Source: Treponema sp.
GTDB lineage: Bacteria > Spirochaetota > Spirochaetia > Treponematales > Treponemataceae
Length of the DNA: 7,473 nt
Reading direction: 5' to 3'
Assembly (NCBI GenBank): GCA_016292805.1
Contig: JAEDFM010000065.1
Location: 1 to 7,473, forward strand
The notes under the pieces were generated by a model, which was not told the origin of the DNA, did not search any database, and saw nothing but the letters and a program-made list of their open reading frames with translations. Below, piece by piece: positions 1-5,602 of the stretch. The position numbers were made by a program, and so were the translations under genes. Positions within the stretch are counted from its first letter, which is position 1. Each line of letters starts with the position of its first letter.

Positions 1-54
1 AGACTACTTTAAAATCAGCCTAGTTAAAGTGTCCAATAATTGGGGTGCACTTCA
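1..54. mobile_element. Possible end of an IS3-family (IS150-type) insertion sequence, body off the left edge
   Basis: Read on the minus strand from base 54, the sequence begins TGAAGTGCACCCC and continues through ATTGGACAC. This resembles terminal inverted repeats I associate with IS3/IS150-group elements, which often have a run of C near the tip and a GGACA inner part. A short open frame (bases 2-91, + strand) runs through the putative end and could be the last codons of a transposase orfB. The other end and any target duplication lie outside the window, so the call rests on resemblance alone. Confidence 0.35.
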
Positions 55-255
55 CTCACAGCCCTTGCCCGCCTTCTTGCCTTTGTCCTAGCGCTCGTAA
101 TTTCTATCACTCTATTTAATCTTCTGGGCTTTACACTGCCGGTCTTTTTTCTTTATCTTTTGATTTTTATTCTTGTCTGTCAGTGGCGCAAATGGATTTC
201 TGCCATGGCCATGGATTCTGTTTTGATTTCACATTTTCTCTACCAACCTGAGTAG
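40..255 (+). CDS. Small hydrophobic ORF, probable remnant of a membrane protein
   Basis: This 71-residue frame opens with TTG directly after an in-frame stop and has no Shine-Dalgarno sequence. Two hydrophobic stretches, roughly residues 8-31 and 33-48, could be membrane helices, followed by a short polar tail. The first five codons overlap the putative IS end, so the original gene may have been cut by the insertion and the visible part may be only its 3' portion. I do not recognise the family. It may not be expressed. Confidence 0.3.
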   Translation: MGCTSLTALARLLAFVLALVISITLFNLLGFTLPVFFLYLLIFILVCQWRKWISAMAMDSVLISHFLYQPE

Positions 256-465
256 AAGTTTATTCTGCTTTGTTAATGTTATATAATATGGTTCGTTTGA
301 CGGTTACATTATAGCAATAACTTATCATAAATATTTCTTGATTAAAAACAATGCTAAATATTTTCACACTGCAAATAAAATATTTACATTATCAATACAA
401 AGACATTATCTATCCTTAAACAAACTTCCCCTAAAATTCCCCCGTTTTATTCCGAAAAATAAATT

Positions 466-723
466 ATGCAGCAAGAATTTGATTTTGAACCCACACAGCA
501 AGTTGAAAACTTTTTTTATATGACCACAGATCTTTCTACAAATGAACTTTGTTATACATCCAAAACTTCATATGGCAATGCAGTCAGATTTACTCAAGAT
601 CAAGCCATGGTCAAACTAATCAAATTAGGATATACAAAAAAAGATGCCAGACTCCTGCTAATCCGAGCAAAACGGTCAGAAAAATGGATTGTTTACCACT
701 ATCAGCAGTGTTTTAATTTTTAG
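466..723 (+). CDS. Hypothetical protein, 85 aa
   Basis: Unrecognised small soluble protein. The N-terminal 18 residues are acidic and Gln/Phe rich; the C-terminal half (about residues 45-78) is basic, with a Lys/Arg-rich segment that could be helical and might bind nucleic acid, though this is inference. There is no clear Shine-Dalgarno before the ATG at 466. An in-frame ATG at 520 would give a 67-residue version and is equally poorly supported. The stop is only 5 nt before the next gene, which suggests a two-gene transcript. The amino-acid composition looks like real protein, in contrast to the overlapping frames. Confidence 0.45.
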   Translation: MQQEFDFEPTQQVENFFYMTTDLSTNELCYTSKTSYGNAVRFTQDQAMVKLIKLGYTKKDARLLLIRAKRSEKWIVYHYQQCFNF

Positions 724-728
724 ATTAT

Positions 729-1139
729 ATGAAGCATACAAAATTTATATTTATCGTTATTCTTACACTAATTTTGACCGCCTGCACAAACTCAAAATCC
801 CTCAGTGGCAACTGGCAGGTAACAGCGCTGTATGTAAACGAAACAGCCGTACCTGTCATCACATCAAACATAAAACTTACTCCCACATCAACCTCTTCCC
901 TCTTTACCGCAAAAGGATGCGCCGGCGTAAATCTTTACAATGCAGACATTACAGTAAAAGGCAAAACTTTCCACGCCTCAAACATGGTAAACACCGGCTT
1001 TATGGGCACCCCTTCCGAAATGGACTTTGAAGATAAGTTTTTCCAGGTTTTAATGAATTCCAATCGCTACAAAATTGCCGGCAATATGCTTGTAATTTAC
1101 AACGAGGAGCTAGATTTGAAGCTGGAGCTGGGGAAGTAG
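729..1139 (+). CDS. META-domain (HslJ-like) lipoprotein
   Basis: A 136-residue envelope protein. The N-terminus is a lipoprotein signal peptide: Lys near the start, a hydrophobic core, then an L-T-A-C lipobox with Cys19 as the lipidated residue. The mature part matches the META/HslJ fold: an opening LSGNWQVTAL, a central GCAGVNLYNADI (the usual GCN-type turn), then TGFMGTPSEMDFEDKFFQVL and a closing Y-K-I-A-G-N-M-L-V-I-Y strand. Family members are small beta-rich envelope proteins, some linked to stress tolerance; the precise role is unknown. No good Shine-Dalgarno is visible, so it may be translated by coupling to the gene ending 5 nt upstream. Confidence 0.8.
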   Translation: MKHTKFIFIVILTLILTACTNSKSLSGNWQVTALYVNETAVPVITSNIKLTPTSTSSLFTAKGCAGVNLYNADITVKGKTFHASNMVNTGFMGTPSEMDFEDKFFQVLMNSNRYKIAGNMLVIYNEELDLKLELGK

Positions 1140-1296
1140 AAGGTTTGGGGGATTTGATTAATCCCGATTGATTATTTCAGGAAGAGAAATAAACCTCTCG
1201 AATTCGAGGGGGGTTGGAATTAAATATGGCGAATTCGCTAGTTTTAGAGTACTATGGTATATAATTGGTTGGAATTTCGGTTGATATTAATTCAAC
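1140..1296. other. Intergenic stretch with two EcoRI-centred palindromes
   Basis: No gene is visible here. It contains a perfect 12-bp palindrome, CTCGAATTCGAG (1197-1208), and a 10-bp palindrome, GCGAATTCGC (1229-1238), both centred on GAATTC. Neither is followed by a U-tract strong enough for an intrinsic terminator, so their function is unclear. Confidence 0.4.
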
Positions 1297-1441
1297 GTTT
1301 AAAATAGATGGCTAAAATTTCGCCATCTATTTTAAGTCTCGAGTTTTTTACAAAAACTCTATTTATTTACATGTTCGCTTACGCGAACGTTTTGTAAATC
1401 CTCAGATTCTGAAGAATCCTCTGGTTTATAAAATTAAAGAA
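1297..1441 (+). repeat. 145-bp multi-hairpin repeat, copy 1 (direct)
   Basis: Copy 1 of a four-copy element. In order it holds H1, a 14-bp stem TTAAAATAGATGGC with a 9-nt loop (1299-1335); H2, an 8-bp stem GAGTTTTT / AAAAACTC (1341-1359); H3, GTTCGC-TTAC-GCGAAC inside ATTTACA / TGTAAAT (1365-1399); and H4, TTTTGTAAA / TTTATAAAA (1390-1433) enclosing the small stem GATTC-TGAA-GAATC. H3 and H4 share bases and cannot both form. This copy differs from copy 3 at about 11 sites, all within H4. It ends AAAGAA, which also forms half of the adjacent terminator stem. No reading frame of note is present. Confidence 0.9.
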
Positions 1442-1473
1442 CTTCTAATCTATATGATCAGAAGTTCTTTTTT
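1436..1473. terminator. Bidirectional intrinsic terminator downstream of higA
   Basis: An 11-bp perfect stem, AAAGAACTTCT (1436-1446) with AGAAGTTCTTT (1460-1470), is followed on the + strand by a run of six T. On the minus strand it is followed by TTTAATTTT, and it lies 2 nt beyond the higA stop codon, so it most likely ends the higBA transcript. The left arm includes the last six bases of repeat copy 1. Confidence 0.75.
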
Positions 1474-1474
1474 A

Positions 1475-1768
1475 TTACGCAAGTGCATATACTTGAATTC
1501 TTTCTAACTCTTTTTCGACTTCCTTTTCAGCCAAACACAAATCATAATTTGTCTGAAGATTAATCCAAAATTCAGGGCCAGTACCAAAATATTTTCCTAA
1601 CCGTAATGCAGTATCAGCTGTGATTGCACGTGTTCCTTTTATAATCGCATTGATTCTAGCAGGAGGAACAAACAGTTCTATAGCAAGTCTATTCTGACTA
1701 ATATTCATTGGTTTTAAGAATTCTTCCAGCAAGATTTCCCCTGGCGTAATAATATTCTTTGTTCTCAT
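1475..1768 (-). CDS. higA: HigA-family antitoxin (XRE helix-turn-helix)
   Basis: A 97-residue antitoxin that neutralises the HigB toxin and, with it, represses the operon. The sequence follows the HigA pattern closely: an N-terminal TPGEILLEEFLKPMNISQ, the helix-turn-helix core NRLAIELFVPPARINAIIKG (about residues 26-45), then ITADTALRLGKYFGTGPEFW and an NLQTNYDL tail. The start is set by an excellent AAGGAGG lying 7 nt before the ATG. It follows higB with a 14-nt gap, giving the toxin-first order typical of higBA. The stop abuts a strong terminator. Length is normal and no damage is visible. Confidence 0.93.
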   Translation of the reverse strand: MRTKNIITPGEILLEEFLKPMNISQNRLAIELFVPPARINAIIKGTRAITADTALRLGKYFGTGPEFWINLQTNYDLCLAEKEVEKELERIQVYALA

Positions 1769-1782
1769 ATAAAACCTCCTTG

Positions 1783-2061
1783 TTAATAATAATCCACAAT
1801 TTCAACATCAAAAGCATCTGTCCCTTCCCAAGAAAAGCAGATGCGCCATTTATCATTTATACGTATACTGTATTGCCCCTCTCTGTCGCCTACTAACTGT
1901 TCAAGATGATTAGCAGGAGGAATACGCAACGTATCAACTCTTATTGCAGCCTGAATCATATCTAATTTTCTCAAGGCAACTCTTTCTATTGCTTTGAATT
2001 TTCGATTTTCACCAGTCTTATATAGTTCTTCTGTATCTTTACATTTGAACGACTTTATCAT
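1783..2061 (-). CDS. higB: HigB-family toxin (RelE superfamily mRNA interferase)
   Basis: A 92-residue toxin of the HigB/RelE superfamily, which cleaves mRNA on the ribosome. Family hallmarks visible are the RKLDMIQAA helix, L-R-I-P-P-A-N-H-L-E-Q-L-V-G-D-R, the strand Q-Y-S-I-R-I-N-D-K-W-R-I-C-F, and the terminal V-E-I-V-D-Y-Y. Arg residues in the S-I-R and W-R-I-C-F strands match positions used in catalysis in relatives. Full length and apparently intact. A TATAAT box ends only 6 nt before the ATG and there is no close Shine-Dalgarno (a GAGG lies 12 nt away), so the message may be leaderless or nearly so. Confidence 0.93.
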   Translation of the reverse strand: MIKSFKCKDTEELYKTGENRKFKAIERVALRKLDMIQAAIRVDTLRIPPANHLEQLVGDREGQYSIRINDKWRICFSWEGTDAFDVEIVDYY

Positions 2062-2067
2062 AAATAT

Positions 2068-2105
2068 ATTATACCTCTTTACAAGTATTACGCAATACGT
2101 AATAC
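2068..2105 (-). promoter_or_regulatory. higBA promoter with palindromic operator
   Basis: The minus strand has a perfect -10 TATAAT (2073-2068) and, after a 16-nt spacer, a -35-like TTGCGT (2095-2090). Over the -35 lies a 21-bp inverted repeat, GTATTACG-N5-CGTAATAC (2085-2105), with a further ACGTATT direct copy just upstream. Position and symmetry fit an operator for the HigA antitoxin, so autorepression by occlusion of the -35 is inferred. Confidence 0.7.
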
Positions 2106-2121
2106 GTTAATAATAATAAAT

Positions 2122-2715
2122 CTATTCAAACAATCTGTTTGCAGCTTCTTTTGTTGGCTGTAATGATTTAACCATTTCTGGAATACAAATTCTTGTGTAA
2201 TAATCTGTCATAGCTATACTTGAATGACCTGCAAGTTTCTTTACTGTTTCTCCAGATTCATTTCTTCTCATTCTGGTTACATAAGTAGAATGTAATGAGT
2301 GTGGGGTAAGTTTTCTATCAACTTTCTCAACGCCGGCTTCAATCAGAACGCGTGAGAACCATTTTTCAGCTAAACCTTTTTTATTGTAGTTTGTTCGTAT
2401 GCGTTCAAAGTCTTTTATAAAGCCATCAACAACAAGCATTCCTTCTGAAAATATAAATTGCCCAACTCGTAAACCTATGGCTTCTCCCAAACGAAGGCCA
2501 CAACTTGTACAACAAAAGAATGATTAAAATAGATGGCTAAAATTTCGCCATCTATTTTAAGTCTCGAGTTTTTTACAAAAACTCTATTTATTTACATGTT
2601 CGCTTACGCGAACGTTTTGTAAATCCTCAGTTGTTGATACAACTTGCGGTTTACAAAATTAAAGAACGATTTTGTTTCCTGATTTTGTTGGCTTTTTAAA
2701 AATGTAGTAATCCAT
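2122..2715 (-). pseudogene. Tyrosine recombinase (phage-type integrase), broken by repeat copy 2
   Basis: Two in-order pieces of one integrase type. The N-terminal piece (2715-2659) has a good GGAGG before ATG and encodes MDYYIFKKPTKSGNKIV, then stops inside the repeat. The C-terminal piece (about 2520-2122) starts at the repeat edge with FFCCTSCGLRLGEAIGLRV (catalytic Arg I) and retains GHSSIAMTDYYTR with the nucleophile Tyr. About 150 residues between the pieces are missing. Arg I to the box II His is only about 64 residues, against roughly 96 in XerD or lambda Int, so the strand bearing the catalytic Lys is also lost. The box II Arg is His (HSLHST, one transition from Arg). Inactive; it lies directly downstream of tRNA-Ile, the classic site for such an element. 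Confidence 0.85.
2522..2666 (+). repeat. 145-bp multi-hairpin repeat, copy 2 (direct)
   Basis: Same orientation as copy 1 and one base different from copy 3 (GATT instead of GTTT at the left end). Its variable hairpin is GTTGT-TGAT-ACAAC (2630-2643). It lies exactly at the discontinuity of the integrase pseudogene: codons of the C-terminal piece run up to the left edge, and the N-terminal piece reaches a stop inside the right edge. The flanks show GAATGATT on the left and GAACGATT on the right, a near match that could be chance or a target trace. Confidence 0.9.
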
Positions 2716-2809
2716 AAATCCTCCAGTTTTGTAGTCAACAGTTGATATTTAGTTGACATTTTACAAAACCGAAAAGACTATAGATTCGTAAATGCTTATA
2801 GGATAAGGA

Positions 2810-2833
2810 TTTACAGTCTCCCAAAACTGTAAA
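2810..2833 (-). terminator. Hairpin just downstream of tRNA-Ile, possible weak terminator
   Basis: A 7-bp stem, TTTACAG / CTGTAAA, with a 10-nt loop lies a few bases beyond the tRNA 3' end. The T-run precedes the stem on the minus strand rather than following it, so it is not a canonical terminator. It may instead help 3' processing. Confidence 0.3.
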
Positions 2834-2838
2834 AATTC

Positions 2839-2911
<73 letters not shown>

Positions 2912-2937
2912 GAAAGTATACAAAATGTATATCCCAA

Positions 2938-2966
2938 ACCATAACATTTTAGAGATTTTTGGTCAA
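2938..2966 (-). promoter_or_regulatory. Promoter of tRNA-Ile2
   Basis: On the minus strand, TTGACC (2966-2961) is followed by a 17-nt spacer and TATGGT (2943-2938), placing a start about 20 nt upstream of the mature tRNA. The -35 lies in GTCAACTAAATA (2962-2973), whose inverted copy TATTTAGTTGAC occurs at 2746-2757 on the other side of the tRNA. Confidence 0.6.
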
Positions 2967-3019
2967 CTAAATAAATTGTATATGAACCATATAATATATT
3001 ACTACATTACCATTTTTAG

Positions 3020-3025
3020 TATAAT
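3020..3025 (+). promoter_or_regulatory. -10 box for the YunG-like gene
   Basis: A perfect TATAAT on the + strand lies 32 nt before the annotated ATG. The -35 region (TATTAC at 17-nt spacing) is poor, so the promoter would be weak or need help. Confidence 0.35.
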
Positions 3026-3057
3026 CAAGTATAAATAAATTTTTTGTATTTTAAGGA

Positions 3058-3504
3058 ATGAAAATAGTGAATCAAACTTATAACTTTTATGGCTGGCAGT
3101 CTGCTGATATTGGACCGGTTGATCCAAAATATAAATCTGTTAAAAATCCACGGAAACTTTATGATCTGCTTATGAAGGTCTGGTGTGCGGAAACCTGCGC
3201 TCCACGGATGCGGGATAATTGGGGCAAATCTCATCCAACTTATGGTCAATGTTCTATCACAGCGTTTTTGGCTCAGGATATTTTTGGCGGCGAAGTATAC
3301 TGTGTTCTTCGTGATGGCGGAAACTATCACTGCTATAATGTAATTGGCGATTGTGTTTTTGATCTTACCAGCGAACAGTTTGGGGATGAAAAGCTTTCTT
3401 ACGAAAATATTCCAGTACAAAGCAGGGAAGGTCATTTTGCAAAAGAAGAAAAAAAGCTTAGATATGAATATTTAAAAGCCCGGCTGGATGAATTGCTAAA
3501 ATAA
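3058..3504 (+). CDS. YunG-like protein
   Basis: A 148-residue cytoplasmic protein resembling Bacillus YunG and relatives, whose function is not established to my knowledge. Shared features are the L-Y-D-L-L-M-K-V-W-C-A-E-T-C segment (residues 34-47), GQCSITAFLAQDIFGGEV (63-80), N-Y-H-C-Y-N-V (89-95) and F-D-L-T-S-E-Q-F-G (101-109). The ordered Cys65, His91 and Asp102, each in a conserved block, recall the papain/transglutaminase triad, which is inference only. AAGGA touches the ATG at 3058 with no spacing, so the GTG at 3067 (9-nt spacing, starting at Asn-Gln-Thr-Tyr) may be the true start. It stands alone between the tRNA and the convergent GH43 operon. Confidence 0.75.
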   Translation: MKIVNQTYNFYGWQSADIGPVDPKYKSVKNPRKLYDLLMKVWCAETCAPRMRDNWGKSHPTYGQCSITAFLAQDIFGGEVYCVLRDGGNYHCYNVIGDCVFDLTSEQFGDEKLSYENIPVQSREGHFAKEEKKLRYEYLKARLDELLK

Positions 3505-3540
3505 AAAAAGACTGCACTGTCCGTAAACAATGCAGTCTTC
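3502..3540 (-). terminator. Intrinsic terminator of the minus-strand operon
   Basis: A 9-bp perfect stem, AAGACTGCA (3508-3516) with TGCAGTCTT (3531-3539), is followed on the minus strand by seven T and then ATTTT. It starts at the stop codon of the convergent YunG-like gene. On the + strand the hairpin is followed by CTGCTAG, so it acts best for transcripts arriving from the GH43 side. Confidence 0.8.
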
Positions 3541-3568
3541 TGCTAGATGCTTAAGCTTTTAAGCGACC

Positions 3569-3629
3569 TTACACACCCCAATCCATGCCTCGATGAATCT
3601 CGGTCCTGGCAATTTGGTGGATGTGACTA
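3569..3629 (-). pseudogene. Remnant resembling the 3' end of a GH43 gene
   Basis: The 16-bp sequence GGCATGGATTGGGGTG, which encodes the last conserved G-M-D-W-G of the neighbouring glycosidase, recurs here on the same strand (3589-3574). The reading frame through it gives TEIHRGMDWGV followed by a stop, recalling the REI...GMDWGDV end of the intact gene. It may be the tail of a lost tandem paralogue. The match is short, so confidence is limited. Confidence 0.4.
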
Positions 3630-3651
3630 AAATAATGCAGATGCATTATTT
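3630..3651 (-). terminator. Hairpin overlapping the GH43 stop codon
   Basis: A 10-bp perfect stem, AAATAATGCA / TGCATTATTT, with a 2-base centre contains the TAA stop of the GH43 gene. On the minus strand it runs into TTATTTTAG, a poor U-tract. It could act as a weak terminator or protect the 3' end, with the stronger terminator about 90 nt further on. Confidence 0.45.
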
Positions 3652-4632
3652 CTTAACGTCACCCCAATCCATGCCATCTTCGGTTTTGATTGAGCCGTCG
3701 GCGTTGAAGGTGATTTCGCGGAATTTTACGTTGCGTTTCTGGTTTACGCCGTTTGAGCGTTCGCAATCGTGGTAGAAGAGGTACCATTTTCCGTGATATT
3801 CAAGAATTGAGTGGTGAGTTGTCCAACCCAAAACTGGAGTAAGGATTTTTCCACCGTATGTATATGGTCCATACACATTCTTTGATGTGGCATAGCACAA
3901 GAAGTGTGTTGTACCTGTAGAATATGTAAAGTAATATGTATCACCTTTTTTGAACAACCATGGATCTTCGAAGTAGCGGCGGTCTTCATCGCCACCTGTC
4001 AAAGGTTTTCCGTTTTCATCTAAAATAACAAGATCACGAACTTCTTCTGCAAGTTCAGTCATGTTATCTTTCATCAAAGCGATTTTTGGTGTACAAGCTG
4101 ATTCGTCACCTTTTGGTTCTTTGTTGTCTGCTGACCATTTATTGTTACGGTACTGATCAAGCTGACCGCCCCAGATTCCACCGAATGTAAGATAATATTT
4201 TTTGTCTGTATCTTTGAACAAACATGGGTCAATTGAATATGTACCCTGAATATAATTTGGTTCAGCTTTGAAAGGACCTGCAGGATTATCACCAATAGCA
4301 ACACCTACACGGAACATTCCTTCTTTATCGCGAGCTGGGAATACAAAGTAATATTTTCCATCTTTTTCTTCACAGTCTGGTGCCCAAACCTGTTTAGAAG
4401 CCCAAGGAATATCTTTCAAAGAAAGAACACAACCACAGTCACGAGGCATTGTTTCGTCGTTATCCATCTCGTAAACGTGATAATCTTTCATATCATACTG
4501 ATCACCGTTATCGTTGTTTTCAACATCGATATCTTCATCATGTGAAGGATAAATATAGATTTTGTCGTTAAAAACGTGAGCAGAAGGGTCTGCTGTGTAC
4601 AAATCATTTACCAAAGGTCTTTTCTGAATCAT
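3646..4632 (-). CDS. Glycoside hydrolase family 43 protein (arabinofuranosidase/beta-xylosidase type)
   Basis: A single-domain five-bladed beta-propeller glycosidase. Numbering from the upstream ATG at 4644, the three expected carboxylates are visible: Asp19 in Y-T-A-D-P-S-A (catalytic base), Asp139 in Y-S-I-D-P-C (pKa modulator) and Glu226 in R-Y-F-E-D-P-W (general acid), with the conserved His pair in T-T-H-H-S-I (277-278). The usual acid motif reads FEAP or FEGP, so FEDP is slightly unusual. No signal peptide is present, so it acts in the cytoplasm on imported oligosaccharides; the substrate (arabinosides or xylosides) is inferred from the family. I prefer the start at 4632: GGAG lies 6 nt upstream of it, whereas the ATG at 4644 has no ribosome site. 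Last gene of the minus-strand train. Confidence 0.85.
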   Translation of the reverse strand: MIQKRPLVNDLYTADPSAHVFNDKIYIYPSHDEDIDVENNDNGDQYDMKDYHVYEMDNDETMPRDCGCVLSLKDIPWASKQVWAPDCEEKDGKYYFVFPARDKEGMFRVGVAIGDNPAGPFKAEPNYIQGTYSIDPCLFKDTDKKYYLTFGGIWGGQLDQYRNNKWSADNKEPKGDESACTPKIALMKDNMTELAEEVRDLVILDENGKPLTGGDEDRRYFEDPWLFKKGDTYYFTYSTGTTHFLCYATSKNVYGPYTYGGKILTPVLGWTTHHSILEYHGKWYLFYHDCERSNGVNQKRNVKFREITFNADGSIKTEDGMDWGDVKK

Positions 4633-4692
4633 AGTTTTCTCCATTATGTGTAGTATTTTCGTTATAAATGGAGTTTTTTACAATAAGCGATA

Positions 4693-5586
4693 TTACCTAT
4701 TAATTGAGCCAGGAATTTCAGATTCTGCGTTTCGTGCTGCAGCCCAAGTTCCTTTCTGCAGGGCTTTCATAAAATCACCATTGTTCAAATATTCATGCAA
4801 AAAGCCCGCATTAAAACTATCACCACAGGCAGTAGTATTTACAGGTTTTACAACTTCTGCAGGACACTCAAAGAATTCACCGTTTTTTGCCGCATAAGTA
4901 GAATCGCAGCCCCGGGTTACTACAATCATATTTTGCAATTCCCTGCTTTTTTCAGTAATTGCAGTCTTAAGATTTACAGATTCAACCCCGAAGGTCTTTT
5001 CAAACTCTTCATCATTAATTTTTATAATATCGGGCGTAACCGATTTTAAGGTTAGCTGCAAATCATCACCAATATAATCTGCAAGGAAGATTTTGCCTGC
5101 ATCTTTTGTCATTCCAGCGATTGCAGCATATAAATCCTTACTCCAGATATTCGGACGACTTCCGGCCAAAAGAACAGCATCGATTTCTGGCAAAAAATCT
5201 ACAAGAAGCTTAAGTAGTTTTACTTCCGGCTGCTGTGAAATATCTTCCATTGGCTCGCCAACAACAATTTCAGTTGTAGTTCCAGCTGTTCTGTCTAAAA
5301 GTGTCCAGCAAATTCGAGTACTTCCTGGAATTGTAACATAACTGATATCAAGTCCGTCTTTTTGAGCCAGATTTAAAAAATGCTGAGCGTTATTTTCTCC
5401 AAGAGGACAGATTATTTTTACACATCCTTTTTCCAATTGATTCAGGACTCTGGCAGAATTAACAGCCTTACCACTGGCATGTTCAACGTAATGTTCAGAA
5501 CGATTAACATGTTCAAGCTGTACTTTTTCGAATGTAACTGACCGTTGAATTGTTGAACTTAAACAAATGCAAAGTATTTTCTTCAT
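4693..5586 (-). CDS. PfkB-family sugar or sugar-phosphate kinase (FruK/LacC-like)
   Basis: A 297-residue ribokinase-fold kinase that transfers ATP phosphate to a sugar or sugar phosphate in the cytoplasm. N-terminal layout and T-T-T-E-I-V (residues 103-108) resemble 1-phosphofructokinase/tagatose-6-phosphate kinase. The C-terminal signature T-T-A-C-G-D-S-F-N-A-G-F (251-262) contains the catalytic base Asp256, followed by an A-A-R-N-A-E helix. Other family blocks are I-K-I-N-D-E-E-F (188-195) and V-T-R-G (223-226). The N-terminal substrate motif, usually G-G-K-G-x-N, here reads S-G-K-A-V-N, so the substrate may differ from fructose-1-P or tagatose-6-P. AAAGGA lies 7-8 nt before the ATG. It sits 16 nt after the methyltransferase gene and about 60 nt before GH43, so co-transcription is likely. 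Confidence 0.8.
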   Translation of the reverse strand: MKKILCICLSSTIQRSVTFEKVQLEHVNRSEHYVEHASGKAVNSARVLNQLEKGCVKIICPLGENNAQHFLNLAQKDGLDISYVTIPGSTRICWTLLDRTAGTTTEIVVGEPMEDISQQPEVKLLKLLVDFLPEIDAVLLAGSRPNIWSKDLYAAIAGMTKDAGKIFLADYIGDDLQLTLKSVTPDIIKINDEEFEKTFGVESVNLKTAITEKSRELQNMIVVTRGCDSTYAAKNGEFFECPAEVVKPVNTTACGDSFNAGFLHEYLNNGDFMKALQKGTWAAARNAESEIPGSINR

Positions 5587-5602
5587 ATGTACATCCTTTT
5601 AG

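Noticed and set aside
338..523. Plus-strand 61-aa ORF rich in Lys, Asn, Phe and Leu
   Set aside because: It has no ribosome site, a composition expected from AT-rich non-coding DNA, and it overlaps the better frame starting at 466.
1297..2666. Direct repeats bracketing a toxin-antitoxin pair read as integron attC sites
   Set aside because: The ends are GTTTAAA and AAAGAAC, which do not give the paired RYYYAAC / GTTRRRY core sites, and the repeat folds as several serial hairpins, not one long imperfect palindrome.
3025..3435. Minus-strand 136-aa ORF opposite the YunG-like gene
   Set aside because: The opposite frame encodes a protein with conserved family motifs; this one has none and would start without a ribosome site.
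4646..5341. Plus-strand ORFs of 82-84 aa opposite the PfkB kinase
   Set aside because: They are antisense shadows of a well-supported kinase gene, with no ribosome sites or recognisable motifs.
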